Below, one piece after another: positions 7,009 through 14,554 of a DNA stretch of 20,833 bases. Position 1 is the stretch's first letter, and each line of letters begins with the position of its first letter. The stretch is from Alkalibaculum bacchi (GTDB lineage Bacteria > Bacillota > Clostridia > Eubacteriales > Alkalibacteraceae): assembly GCF_937875145.1 (NCBI RefSeq), contig NZ_CALNCS010000104.1, positions 1-20,833 of the forward strand. Direction: 5' to 3'. The position numbers and the translations under genes are program-made. Under the pieces are notes generated by a model that saw only the letters and a program-made list of their open reading frames with translations, was not told where the DNA came from and did no database searches.

Positions 7009-7404
7009 CTAAACTCTTCTTCTCTTTGGTGGTCTACATCCATTATGTGGTATAGGAGTTACGTCTTTAATAGAAGTAATCTCTAAACCTGCTGCTTGTA
7101 ATGATCTTATTGCAGCTTCTCTTCCTGAGCCTGGTCCTTTTACAAAGACTTCAACATGCTTTAAACCGTGTTCCATTGCTGCACTTGCTGCTTCTTCTGC
7201 TGCCATTTGAGCTGCATAAGGAGTGCTTTTTCTAGAACCTTTAAAACCTAATCCACCAGCACTTGCCCAAGACAATGCATTTCCAGCAACATCTGTGATT
7301 GTGACAATGGTATTGTTAAATGTAGATTGAATGTGAGCTTGACCGCGTTCAATATTCTTTTTAATCTTCTTTTTTCTACTTCTTACTACTTTTTTTGCTG
7401 CCAC
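7009..7404 (-). CDS. rpsK: 30S ribosomal protein S11
   Basis: S11 lines the small-subunit platform near the E-site mRNA. The 131-residue protein has a lysine-rich start (KKVVRSRKKKIKKN), the family core AHIQSTFNNTIVTITD and the C-terminal VTPIPHNGCRPPKRRRV tail. The start codon is GTG (7402-7404) with AGGAGGGG nine bases upstream; no ATG in frame gives a normal N-terminus. It is 25 bases after rpsM and 23 bases before rpsD in the alpha segment. Length and motifs are ordinary. Confidence 0.97.
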   Translation of the reverse strand: MAAKKVVRSRKKKIKKNIERGQAHIQSTFNNTIVTITDVAGNALSWASAGGLGFKGSRKSTPYAAQMAAEEAASAAMEHGLKHVEVFVKGPGSGREAAIRSLQAAGLEITSIKDVTPIPHNGCRPPKRRRV

Positions 7405-7429
7405 TCTGCTCTTCCCCTCCTATCCTAAA

Positions 7430-7798
7430 CTATTTTTTCTTTCTGCTTACAGTTCTCTTTGGACCTTTTCTCGTTCTAGCATTCGTCTTGGTTTTTTGAC
7501 CTCTTACAGGTAAACCTCTTCTATGACGAAGTCCTCTATAGCTACCTATTTCAATTAATCTCTTTATATTTAAGTTTACTTCTCTTCTTAAGTCACCTTC
7601 AACAGTATACTCCTCATCAATAAGTGTTCTTAATTGATTTTCTTCTGCTTCAGTCAAATCTTTTACTCTTGTATCAGGGTTTACACCAGTCTTTTCTAAG
7701 ATCTTTTTAGCACTTGTATTTCCAATGCCATAAATATAAGTTAACCCTATTTCAATTCTTTTTTCTTTTGGTAAGTCTACACCGGCGATTCTAGCCAT
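7430..7798 (-). CDS. rpsM: 30S ribosomal protein S13
   Basis: S13 sits in the small-subunit head and forms intersubunit bridges to L5 and 23S rRNA. The 122-residue protein has the typical start MARIAGVDLPKEKRIEIGL, the helix-hairpin-helix region YIYGIGNTSAKKIL, and a basic C-terminal tail with RGLRHRRGLPVRGQKTKTNA and GPKRTVSRKKK that reaches P-site tRNA. The ATG at 7796-7798 has AGGAGGTG upstream. A 78-base gap separates it from rpmJ; I see no clear promoter in it. Confidence 0.97.
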   Translation of the reverse strand: MARIAGVDLPKEKRIEIGLTYIYGIGNTSAKKILEKTGVNPDTRVKDLTEAEENQLRTLIDEEYTVEGDLRREVNLNIKRLIEIGSYRGLRHRRGLPVRGQKTKTNARTRKGPKRTVSRKKK

Positions 7799-7876
7799 GT
7801 CACACCTCCTGTTAGATTGTATTTGTATATAAAGAACATGACAGTATTGTATTCAGCCGCATCACATTCATTGTTA

Positions 7877-7990
7877 TTAACCTTGTTTTTGTTTGTGTCT
7901 AGGATTCTCACAAATAACCATTACTTTGCCTTTTCTCTTAATAATTTTACATTTTTCACAAATAGGCTTAACTGATGGTCTAACTTTCAT
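7877..7990 (-). CDS. rpmJ: 50S ribosomal protein L36 (zinc-binding form)
   Basis: This 37-codon gene was found by translating the gap between infA and rpsM. The product begins MKVRPSVKPICEKCK and ends NPRHKQKQG, the canonical 37-residue L36. The zinc ligands C11, C14, C27 and H32 are all present, so this is the zinc-ribbon paralogue type. L36 binds 23S rRNA late in large-subunit assembly. The ATG at 7988-7990 is preceded by GAGGAGG about eight bases away, and the gene sits 14 bases after infA in the standard infA-rpmJ-rpsM order. Confidence 0.97.
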   Translation of the reverse strand: MKVRPSVKPICEKCKIIKRKGKVMVICENPRHKQKQG

Positions 7991-8004
7991 AATAGATTCC
8001 TCCT

Positions 8005-8235
8005 CTATACCTTTTTACCCTTACCACGCCATATAATTCGGCCACGGGTTAAGTCATAAGGTGATAATTCGACTATTACCTTATCTCCTGGCAATATTCT
8101 TATATAATTCATCCTAAGCTTACCGGATATATGCGCTAGTATTTTGTGTCCGCTTTCTAATTCTACTTGAAATACCGTATTAGGAAGTGCTTCTAACACC
8201 GTACCTTCTACTTCAATCATATCTTGTTTAGCCAT
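8005..8235 (-). CDS. infA: Translation initiation factor IF-1
   Basis: IF-1 occupies the ribosomal A site during initiation and aids IF-2 and IF-3. The protein is a single OB-fold with EVEGTVLEALPNTVFQVELE, the basic ILAHISGKLRMNYIRILPGD strand and SPYDLTRGRIIWR. The longest frame starts at 8259, but I choose the ATG at 8233-8235 (76 residues), which gives the canonical MAKQDMIEVEG N-terminus. Its purine-rich site GGGGGAA lies within the end of the KOW gene. It is four residues longer at the C-terminus (GKGKKV) than the 72-residue E. coli protein. Confidence 0.97.
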   Translation of the reverse strand: MAKQDMIEVEGTVLEALPNTVFQVELESGHKILAHISGKLRMNYIRILPGDKVIVELSPYDLTRGRIIWRGKGKKV

Positions 8236-8239
8236 ATTT

Positions 8240-8551
8240 TCAATTCCCCCATTCTTCATTCAGGTATGTGCCTTGCAGGCTTTGTTGATAGTCTTTCAGA
8301 TATCTTCTAATCTGGGCATCAGATATTGTTTTATGTTCTTCTAAACTCTTCTGTAGCTCATAGACTATATAGTTCGTCTTTTTCAGGTGTTTGACTTTCT
8401 TTTTCTTTCCTTTATCAACTTTTCGATATTTACCGTCACTTATGATTACATGACGAACATCTACTTTTTCGATCACTAGAAACAAGTGTCCTTTATCTCT
8501 ACCAGCAAGTGAACAAACAACTTGACCTAAATTTAAGTCTTGTTCTTCCAT
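8240..8551 (-). CDS. Small KOW-domain RNA-binding protein (L14e/L6e/L27e-like)
   Basis: The 103-residue protein opens with a KOW-type segment (LGQVVCSLAGRDKGHLFLVI, about residues 8-27), followed by a beta-rich stretch with a lysine run DKGKKKKVKHLKK near 46-58. It ends in a charged, probably helical tail. KOW domains of this class bind RNA in archaeal and eukaryotic ribosomal proteins L14e, L6e and L27e. Many Clostridia carry such a gene between map and infA, but I know of no established function. It ends 4 bases before the infA start, so its translation is likely coupled to infA. A ribosome-associated role is inferred from the domain and neighbours. Confidence 0.85.
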   Translation of the reverse strand: MEEQDLNLGQVVCSLAGRDKGHLFLVIEKVDVRHVIISDGKYRKVDKGKKKKVKHLKKTNYIVYELQKSLEEHKTISDAQIRRYLKDYQQSLQGTYLNEEWGN

Positions 8552-8568
8552 GAATTCACCTCTGTACC

Positions 8569-9318
8569 TTATAAGATTGTCAGTATATCTGGTGGACCGT
8601 CTTTTGTAATAGCAATTGTATGTTCATAATGAGCTGATAATTTGCCATCAAGTGTAACAACAGTCCAATCATCGTCAAGGACTTTTACATTGTAGATTCC
8701 TTGATTAACCATTGGTTCAATTGCCAATACCATACCTTCTTGTAGTCTGGGACCTCTTCCTGGTCTTCCATAATTAGGTATAGGTGGATCTTCGTGCATT
8801 TCCCTTCCAACACCATGACCTACATAGTCAACCACTATAGAAAAACCATTATTCTCAACCGTGGTTTGTATGGCATTAGATATGTCAGATAATCTATTTC
8901 CATTGATTGCCTTTTCTATTCCATCATAAAAACTCTGTCTCGTCACTTCAATTAATCGCTTTGCTTCTTCATCAATCTGCCCTACTGGATAAGTCTTTGC
9001 ACTATCACCAACATACCCATCTAAAGTTGCCCCTATATCAATAGCGATAATATCTCCTTCTTCTAAACGTCTCTTAGAAGGAAAGCCGTGGACAACTTGG
9101 TCGTTAACAGATGCACAAATTGAAGCTGGAAATCCATTATAGCCTTTAAAAGTTGGCGTTCCACCTGACTTACGGATGTACTCTTCTGCTATTCTATCCA
9201 ATTCTAATGTGGTAATACCAGGTCTTACATGTTTTTTCATCAATTCGTGAGTTTGGGCTACTAATTTCCCCGCTTTTCGTAATAACTCTATTTCAGATGG
9301 GGATTTGATAATAATCAT
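8569..9318 (-). CDS. map: Type I methionine aminopeptidase
   Basis: MetAP removes the initiator methionine from nascent proteins. The 249-residue protein has the full metal-binding set of the pita-bread fold: D94, D105, H168, E201 and E232, with the catalytic histidine H77 in VVHGFP. These positions keep the spacing of the E. coli enzyme (97/108/171/204/235) with a constant shift of three. There is no N-terminal zinc-finger extension, so it is the short type Ia form. Its ATG overlaps the adk stop by one base (TAATG). The adk-map-infA order is common in Firmicutes. Confidence 0.98.
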   Translation of the reverse strand: MIIIKSPSEIELLRKAGKLVAQTHELMKKHVRPGITTLELDRIAEEYIRKSGGTPTFKGYNGFPASICASVNDQVVHGFPSKRRLEEGDIIAIDIGATLDGYVGDSAKTYPVGQIDEEAKRLIEVTRQSFYDGIEKAINGNRLSDISNAIQTTVENNGFSIVVDYVGHGVGREMHEDPPIPNYGRPGRGPRLQEGMVLAIEPMVNQGIYNVKVLDDDWTVVTLDGKLSAHYEHTIAITKDGPPDILTIL

Positions 9319-9968
9319 TATGCTCGCTCCTGAAGAGAGGCGCTAACTCGACTAAATACATCATCGATTTCTCCAACGCCATCTATATCTACAAGAGTTC
9401 CCTTATTTTTATAATAATCAATTAGTGGTTGAGTTTGTTCTTGATAAACTTCAAGTCTTTTTTTAACTGTAGTTTCTTGATCGTCATCACGTTGATAAAG
9501 TTCTCCTGCACATTTGTCACAAATGCCTTCTGACTTTGTAGGGTTAAAGTAAACATGGTACGTAGCACCACAAGATTTACATATTCGCCTTCCAGTTAAT
9601 CTTTTAAATAAAAGTTCAGCATCTACATTGATATTGATCACTGCATTTAAAGTCTGACCTAATCTAATCAGTTCTTCTTCTAATGCCTCTGCTTGAAGAA
9701 CAGTTCTTGGAAAACCGTCTAACATAAATCCGTCTACACAATCTTCTTCTAAAAGTCTGTCCTTTACTAGATCAACTACCAATTCATCTGGAACAAGTAA
9801 ACCCTGGTCCATATACCCCTTTGCCTTAACACCAAGAGGTGTGCCTTCTTTTAAGTTTTTTCTAAAGATATCTCCCGTGGAAATATGTGGAACACTATAC
9901 TTTTCAATAATTTTAGCAGCTTGTGTTCCCTTTCCAGCTCCTGGAGGTCCTAATAATACAATTCTCAC
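9318..9968 (-). CDS. adk: Adenylate kinase (zinc-lid form)
   Basis: Adenylate kinase interconverts ATP + AMP and two ADP. The 216-residue protein has the P-loop GPPGAGKGT at 7-15, the AMP-binding region STGDIFR near 30-36, DGFPRT at 84-89 and a long LID domain. The LID carries four cysteines, C130, C133, C150 and C153, the structural zinc site of many Gram-positive enzymes. The start is GTG (9966-9968), with a GGAG eight bases upstream. It lies between secY and map and shares a TAATG junction with map. Confidence 0.98.
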   Translation of the reverse strand: MRIVLLGPPGAGKGTQAAKIIEKYSVPHISTGDIFRKNLKEGTPLGVKAKGYMDQGLLVPDELVVDLVKDRLLEEDCVDGFMLDGFPRTVLQAEALEEELIRLGQTLNAVININVDAELLFKRLTGRRICKSCGATYHVYFNPTKSEGICDKCAGELYQRDDDQETTVKKRLEVYQEQTQPLIDYYKNKGTLVDIDGVGEIDDVFSRVSASLQERA

Positions 9969-9989
9969 AGTTCCATCTCCGTTCCTTAT

Positions 9990-11246
9990 TTACTTTAAAA
10001 ACCCTTGATAATTTCTCATTAGCATCTGTGATTCTAGTTGTTTAATTGTGTCTAGGGCTACACCAACGATAATTAAAAGACTGGTACCTCCAAATTGAAG
10101 GTTAACGTCCATGATATTGCCCACCACTATTGGAATAACCGCAACAGCTGCTAAGAATACTCCACCAAACAACGTTAGCTTTGTAACTGATTTATTAAAG
10201 TAATCAGATGTAGGTTTTCCTGGTCTAATCCCTGGTATAAACCCACCTTGTTTCTTCATATTATCAGCAATTTCAATAGGATTAAATGTAATCGCCGTAT
10301 AAAAATACGTAAAGGCAATAATCAATATGATATACACAATTGTTGTGAATACATTTCCCCATGCAAAGAATTTATTAATCCAGTTTGCTACGCTTGAGCT
10401 TGGAAAGAAACTAGCTAAAGTCGCTGGGAACATCGTTATCGAACTTGCAAATATTACTGGTATAACGCCAGCCATATTTACTTTAAGAGGTATATGAGTG
10501 CTTTGGCCCCCATACATCTTTCTACCTACAACTCTTTTAGAGTATTGCACAGGAATTTTCCTTTGGCCTTCTTGTACTGCTACAACAGCTACGATAACAA
10601 CTATTGCAAAAATAAAGAATAACACAACACTTAACCAATGTAAAGTTCCAACCTGTACCAATTTAAACAATTCAACTATACTAGATGGTAAACGAGAGAT
10701 AATACTTATAAAGATAATTAAAGAGATACCATTCCCGATTCCACTTTCCGTTATTTGCTCCCCTAACCACATCAAGAAAGCTGTTCCTGCGGTGATTGTA
10801 ATGATCACTATAGAGATCGTCATCCAACTTTTCTCAGTTAAGATGTTTGAGAATGAAAGTGCAATTCCCAAAGCTTGAACAATCGCTAGTAATATAGTTA
10901 AATATCTAGTATACTGAGTGATTTTCTTTCTACCTTCTTCACCTTCTTTTGCAAGTCTCTCAAGTGATGGGATAGCAAAAGTCAATAAGTTCATGATAAT
11001 AGATGAGTTAATATAAGGTGTAATGCTCATTGCAAAGATAGTAAAGTTGCTAAAGTTTCCCCCTGACATAATGTCGAACAAACCTAACATGCCACCATCA
11101 GATATATACTGTTGCAAAACCTCTGTATCAATGTAAGGTACAGGTATAAACGTACCTAAACGATAGATAAACAGCATGATTAAGGTGAATATAATTTTGT
11201 TCCTGAGCTCAGGGATCTTCCAAGCGTCCCTTAAGGTAGAAAGCAT
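9990..11246 (-). CDS. secY: Protein translocase subunit SecY
   Basis: SecY is the channel-forming subunit of the Sec translocon in the cytoplasmic membrane. The 418-residue protein begins with the amphipathic TLRDAWKIPELRNKIIFTL and has about ten hydrophobic segments. Other visible landmarks are the plug region DIMSGGNFSNFTIFAMSITPYI (given here as one continuous segment near residues 58-80), GIGNGISLIIF, and the cytoplasmic loop with QEGQRKIPVQYSKR and GGQSTHIPLKVNMAGVIP. The start lies one base past the rplO stop (TAATATG), with its AGAGGTG inside rplO, so the two are tightly coupled. adk follows after 21 bases. Confidence 0.98.
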   Translation of the reverse strand: MLSTLRDAWKIPELRNKIIFTLIMLFIYRLGTFIPVPYIDTEVLQQYISDGGMLGLFDIMSGGNFSNFTIFAMSITPYINSSIIMNLLTFAIPSLERLAKEGEEGRKKITQYTRYLTILLAIVQALGIALSFSNILTEKSWMTISIVIITITAGTAFLMWLGEQITESGIGNGISLIIFISIISRLPSSIVELFKLVQVGTLHWLSVVLFFIFAIVVIVAVVAVQEGQRKIPVQYSKRVVGRKMYGGQSTHIPLKVNMAGVIPVIFASSITMFPATLASFFPSSSVANWINKFFAWGNVFTTIVYIILIIAFTYFYTAITFNPIEIADNMKKQGGFIPGIRPGKPTSDYFNKSVTKLTLFGGVFLAAVAVIPIVVGNIMDVNLQFGGTSLLIIVGVALDTIKQLESQMLMRNYQGFLK

Positions 11247-11247
11247 A

Positions 11248-11691
11248 TTAAATCACCTCTACCTTTCCTCCTGCTGATGTTATTTTTTCTTCAGCAGATT
11301 TACTTATTTTATTAGCTCTTACTGTAAGGGCAACATTTAGTTCTCCCTCGCCTAGTATCTTGACGCCGTCTAATAATTTGCTGATTAAACCTGCTTCTTT
11401 TAATATTTCTGGGCTTACCACTGTATCTTTTTCAAATACATTTAAGTCTTGAACATTTACAATAGCATATTGTGTTTTAAATTTTGCGTTAGAGAAACCT
11501 CTCTTAGGAAGTCTTCTAGCAAGTGGCATCTGACCACCTTCAAAACCGATTCGTACTCCGCCGCCAGCTCTTGATTTTTGGCCATCTTGACCTCTTCCAG
11601 CTGTTTTACCAAGTCCTGTACCAGTACCTCTACCTTTTCTCTTCTTCTTATGAGTTGAGCCTTCTGCAGGTTTTAATTCATGTAATCTCAT
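11248..11691 (-). CDS. rplO: 50S ribosomal protein L15
   Basis: L15 is a late-assembly large-subunit protein whose long basic extension threads into 23S rRNA. The 147-residue product has MRLHELKPAEGSTHKKKRKG, then the glycine-rich GRGTGTGLGKTAGRGQDGQK arm and the core with EGGQMPLARRLPKRGFSN. The C-terminal domain ends in SAGGKVEVI. The ATG at 11689-11691 follows AGGAGGTG. It lies between rpmD and secY in the conserved spc order. Confidence 0.98.
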   Translation of the reverse strand: MRLHELKPAEGSTHKKKRKGRGTGTGLGKTAGRGQDGQKSRAGGGVRIGFEGGQMPLARRLPKRGFSNAKFKTQYAIVNVQDLNVFEKDTVVSPEILKEAGLISKLLDGVKILGEGELNVALTVRANKISKSAEEKITSAGGKVEVI

Positions 11692-11703
11692 TACTACACC
11701 TCC

Positions 11704-11883
11704 TTATACTTCTTCTACATCTAGCATAAAGTCCACTTTTTTAACCATACCTCTTATTTGAGGTGTATCTTCTTTTATAACCGTTTGACCGATTTTTTTA
11801 AGTCCCAAAGCTTCAATGGTTGCAATTTGGTCTTTTTTTCTTCCGATTTTACTTCTTTTAAGCTTTATTTTTAAATTAGCCAA
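11704..11883 (-). CDS. rpmD: 50S ribosomal protein L30
   Basis: This 59-residue product was found by translating the gap between rpsE and rplO. It reads ANLKIKLKRSKIGRKKDQ, then ALGLKKIGQTVIKEDTPQIR, then MVKKVDFMLDVEEV, which matches L30 throughout. L30 binds 23S rRNA near the 5S region. The start is a TTG at 11881-11883, with AGGAGG seven bases upstream; no ATG precedes the conserved region in frame. The TTG start may explain why a simple open-frame scan misses it. It sits 12 bases after rpsE and 12 bases before rplO. Confidence 0.96.
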   Translation of the reverse strand: MANLKIKLKRSKIGRKKDQIATIEALGLKKIGQTVIKEDTPQIRGMVKKVDFMLDVEEV

Positions 11884-11895
11884 GGATAATCCCTC

Positions 11896-12402
11896 CTATC
11901 CTAAAATCTCTTCTGGGGTTTTCCCTCTCTTTTTAGCAACTTCTTCTACTGTAGTCAATCGAGATAAACCATCCATTGTTGCATTAACCATATTTCTCTC
12001 ATTGTTTGTTCCCAGAGATTTTGTTCTAATATCCCTAATACCTGCTAATTCAAGTACGGCACGAACTGGACCACCAGCGATAACTCCAGTACCCTTTCCA
12101 GCTGGTTTTAATAGAACACTACCAGCGCCGAATTTTCCATTTATAGCATGTGGGATTGTCGTTTTTACGATTGGAACTTTAATAAGATTTTTCTTTGCGT
12201 CTTCAATGCCTTTTCGAATCGCTTCTGGGATTTCTAAAGCTTTACCAACTCCAGCTCCTACGTGACCATTTTCATCTCCGACTACTACTAAACAGCTAAA
12301 TCTAAAGTTTCTACCGCCTTTAACAACTTTAGTTACTCTATTTATTGTTACAACTCTTTCTTTTAAATCAAGAGCACTCGCATCAATTAATTGCTTTTGC
12401 AT
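11896..12402 (-). CDS. rpsE: 30S ribosomal protein S5
   Basis: S5 lies near the mRNA entry channel and affects decoding fidelity. The longest frame starts at 12498 inside rplR, but I choose the ATG at 12400-12402 (168 residues). An AGGAGG lies six to seven bases upstream, and the usual N-terminus LDLKERVVTINRVTKVVKGG follows closely. The N-terminal double-stranded-RNA-binding fold covers about 12-75, with FSCLVVVGDENGHVGAGVGK. The C-terminal half carries AGGPVRAVLELAGIRDI and SLGTNNERNMVNAT. Ordinary length and position between rplR and rpmD. Confidence 0.97.
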   Translation of the reverse strand: MQKQLIDASALDLKERVVTINRVTKVVKGGRNFRFSCLVVVGDENGHVGAGVGKALEIPEAIRKGIEDAKKNLIKVPIVKTTIPHAINGKFGAGSVLLKPAGKGTGVIAGGPVRAVLELAGIRDIRTKSLGTNNERNMVNATMDGLSRLTTVEEVAKKRGKTPEEILG

Positions 12403-12418
12403 AATTAACCTCCTTTTC

Positions 12419-12787
12419 CTAGAATTTAAGTCCTGCTTCTCTTGCTCCGTCTGCAAGTTCTTTAACTCGTCCGTGGTATATATAACCGCCACGATCAAAT
12501 ACTACTGACTCAATGCCTTTTGATACGGCTTTTTCACCAATAGCTTTGCCAACAGCCTTTGCTACTTCTTTATGATTAAGGGATTCTAAAGTACCTTTTA
12601 GATCTTTATCAAGAGAAGAAGCGGCAACTAAAGTAGCTCCGTTTACGTCATCAATAATTTGAGCGTAAATATTTGAGTTACTTCTGAAGACATTTAAACG
12701 AGGTCTTTGAGTAGTTCCGCTGATTTTATATCTCAGTCTTTTATGTCTACCTTTTCTTACTTTATTTTTTATTGGCTTTTTAATCAT
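12419..12787 (-). CDS. rplR: 50S ribosomal protein L18
   Basis: L18 binds 5S rRNA in the central protuberance with L5. The 122-residue product has the basic start KNKVRKGRHKRLRYKISGT, the core RPRLNVFRSNSNIYAQIIDD and the ending VVFDRGGYIYHGRVKELADG plus AREAGLKF. The ATG at 12785-12787 follows a purine-rich site after the rplF stop (17-base gap). rpsE follows after 16 bases. The long shadow frame of rpsE into this gene is not translated in my view, because the rpsE ribosome-binding site lies downstream. Confidence 0.97.
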   Translation of the reverse strand: MIKKPIKNKVRKGRHKRLRYKISGTTQRPRLNVFRSNSNIYAQIIDDVNGATLVAASSLDKDLKGTLESLNHKEVAKAVGKAIGEKAVSKGIESVVFDRGGYIYHGRVKELADGAREAGLKF

Positions 12788-12804
12788 ACTGGATTCACTC
12801 CTTC

Positions 12805-13344
12805 TTACTTCTTGCCTGTTTTACCTTCTTTACGTCTGATTACTTCATCCGCATATTTAATACCTTTACCTTTATATGGCTCAGGAGCTCTTTTGCTTCT
12901 GATATTTGCAGCATGTAAACCTACCGCTTCTTTATCGATTCCAGAAACAGTGATTTTATTTGTACCTTCTACTGCTGTACTAACACCATCTGGATCAATT
13001 ATTTCTACTGGATGTGAGTAACCAAGGCTTAAAGTCAATTTATTTCCTTGCTTTGCAGCTCTGTACCCTACGCCATTGATTTCAAGTTTTTTCTCAAAAC
13101 CATTTGTTACACCTACTACCATGTTATTTATAAGTGATCTTGTCAAGCCGTGTAATGATCTGTGTTCTTTCTTATCAGAAGGTCTTGACACAGTTAATTC
13201 TTGTTCATTTAGTTCTATTTTCATATCAGGGTGAAATTCTTTTATAAGTTGACCCTTAGGTCCTTTAACAGTGACTACACCGTCATTCATATCAATAGTA
13301 ACCCCTGATGGAATTGTTATAGGTAATCTTCCTATTCTAGACAT
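12805..13344 (-). CDS. rplF: 50S ribosomal protein L6
   Basis: L6 sits beside the sarcin-ricin loop and the factor-binding site. The 179-residue protein starts MSRIGRLPITIPSGV and contains two related alpha-beta domains. The second ends with the family signature PEPYKGKGIKYADEVIRRKEG. The ATG at 13342-13344 has AGGAGGTG upstream. It lies 28 bases after rpsH and 17 bases before rplR in the spc order. Full length, with no unusual changes seen. Confidence 0.98.
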   Translation of the reverse strand: MSRIGRLPITIPSGVTIDMNDGVVTVKGPKGQLIKEFHPDMKIELNEQELTVSRPSDKKEHRSLHGLTRSLINNMVVGVTNGFEKKLEINGVGYRAAKQGNKLTLSLGYSHPVEIIDPDGVSTAVEGTNKITVSGIDKEAVGLHAANIRSKRAPEPYKGKGIKYADEVIRRKEGKTGKK

Positions 13345-13372
13345 ACTAGCACCTCCTAATCAAATAATACTA

Positions 13373-13765
13373 TTACCAAACGTAACAAAGCACTTCTCCG
13401 CCTACGCCTGCTTTTCTAGCAACTTTGTCCGTCACAACACCCTTAGATGTTGAAATAATTGCGATTCCTAAGCCGTTTAGTACTTTTGGCAATTCTTCTT
13501 TATTGCTGTATACTCTTAAACCTGGTTTAGAAATCCTCTTAATACCAGTGATGATACGTTCTTTGTTTTCACCATATTTCAAAGCAATTTTAATAATGCC
13601 TTGAAGATTGTCATCTATATACTCAACTTTTTTAATAAATCCTTCTTCTAATAAAATCTTTGCAATTGCTTTCTTTTCATTAGATGCAGGAATTTCTACT
13701 GTATCATGTTTTGCATTGCTCGCATTCCTAATTCTTGTAAGCATATCTGCTATTGGATCAGTCAT
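13373..13765 (-). CDS. rpsH: 30S ribosomal protein S8
   Basis: S8 is a primary binder of the 16S central domain and, in E. coli, the translational repressor of the spc operon. The 130-residue protein starts MTDPIADMLTRIRNASNA and ends with GVVTDKVARKAGVGGEVLCYVW, split in the usual way into N- and C-terminal RNA-binding halves. The ATG at 13763-13765 follows GGAGGTA. It lies between rpsN and rplF. I did not find an obvious S8-binding mimic near rplE, where E. coli carries one. Confidence 0.98.
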   Translation of the reverse strand: MTDPIADMLTRIRNASNAKHDTVEIPASNEKKAIAKILLEEGFIKKVEYIDDNLQGIIKIALKYGENKERIITGIKRISKPGLRVYSNKEELPKVLNGLGIAIISTSKGVVTDKVARKAGVGGEVLCYVW

Positions 13766-13792
13766 TGCTTATACCTCCTTCCACTAAATCAA

Positions 13793-13978
13793 TTACCAGC
13801 TTGCTTTTTTAACGCCTGGTATTTCGCCTTTATAAGCCAATTCTCTAAAACATATTCTGCAAATTCCGTATTTTCTTAAATATCCGTGAGGTCTTCCGCA
13901 AATACGGCATCTATTATAAGCCCTTGTAGAATACTTAGGTGTTTTTTGTTGTTTATTCACCATTGCTTTTTTAGCCAT
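13793..13978 (-). CDS. rpsZ: 30S ribosomal protein S14, type Z (zinc-binding)
   Basis: The 61-residue protein is the short S14 form, with zinc ligands C24, C27, C40 and C43 in RCRICGRPHGYLRKYGICRI followed by CFRELAYKGEIPG. It helps build the 3' head domain of the small subunit. Many Firmicutes also hold a longer, zinc-free S14 elsewhere for zinc shortage; none is in this window. The ATG at 13976-13978 follows AGGAGG, 15 bases after rplE. The symbol rpsN is often used for the same gene. Confidence 0.97.
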   Translation of the reverse strand: MAKKAMVNKQQKTPKYSTRAYNRCRICGRPHGYLRKYGICRICFRELAYKGEIPGVKKASW

Positions 13979-13993
13979 TTGTTATTCCTCCTA

Positions 13994-14533
13994 TTATCTT
14001 TTAAAAGGCATTCCAAGCAAAGTCAATAATTCCAATGCTTCTTCATCACTCTTTGCAGTCGTTACAAAAATGATATCCATACCTCTTATTTTATCTACCT
14101 TGTCGTATTCAATTTCTGGGAAAATTAATTGCTCTTTAATTCCTAAAGAGTAATTTCCTCTTCCATCAAATGACTTGTTTGAAACCCCACTGAAGTCTCT
14201 AACTCTAGGCAATGCGATATTTAATAATTTATCAGTAAATTCATACATTCTGTTAGCTCTTAGAGTAACTTTAGAACCGATGTTCATACCTTCTCTAAGT
14301 TTAAAATTTGATACAGATTTTTTTGCTTTTGTTATTATCGGCTTTTGACCTGAGATAATAGCCAAATCATTTACTGCTGCTTCAAAAGCTTTTGAATTAT
14401 CTTTGGCATCTCCTAAACCCATATTGATAACGACCTTTTCTAGTTTAGGAACTTCCATAATATTTTTATATTTGAATTTTTCCATTAATGCTGGAATTAC
14501 TTCTGTTGTATATTTATCCTTTAATCTAGGCAT
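13994..14533 (-). CDS. rplE: 50S ribosomal protein L5
   Basis: L5 binds 5S rRNA and contacts P-site tRNA and S13 across the subunit interface. The 179-residue product begins MPRLKDKYTTEVIPALMEKF, has the family stretch VVINMGLGDAKDN, the core ITKAKKSVSNFKLREGMNIG and the C-terminal DIIFVTTAKSDEEALELL. The ATG at 14531-14533 follows GGAGGTA. It lies 21 bases after rplX and 15 before rpsN. Complete, with no odd residues noted. Confidence 0.98.
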   Translation of the reverse strand: MPRLKDKYTTEVIPALMEKFKYKNIMEVPKLEKVVINMGLGDAKDNSKAFEAAVNDLAIISGQKPIITKAKKSVSNFKLREGMNIGSKVTLRANRMYEFTDKLLNIALPRVRDFSGVSNKSFDGRGNYSLGIKEQLIFPEIEYDKVDKIRGMDIIFVTTAKSDEEALELLTLLGMPFKR

Positions 14534-14554
14534 CTAATAGTACCTCCTTCCCAA

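Noticed and set aside
7799..7876. Separate promoter for rpsM in the gap after rpmJ
   Set aside because: A TACAAT-like -10 can be picked out, but no fitting -35 lies 16-18 bases upstream.
11816..12265. Plus-strand open frame of 149 codons opposite rpmD and rpsE
   Set aside because: It is antisense to conserved ribosomal-protein genes and matches no family; a shadow frame.
12403..12498. N-terminal extension of rpsE into rplR
   Set aside because: The AGGAGG just upstream of 12402 and the family N-terminus support the internal ATG; the extension repeats the rplR coding region in another frame.
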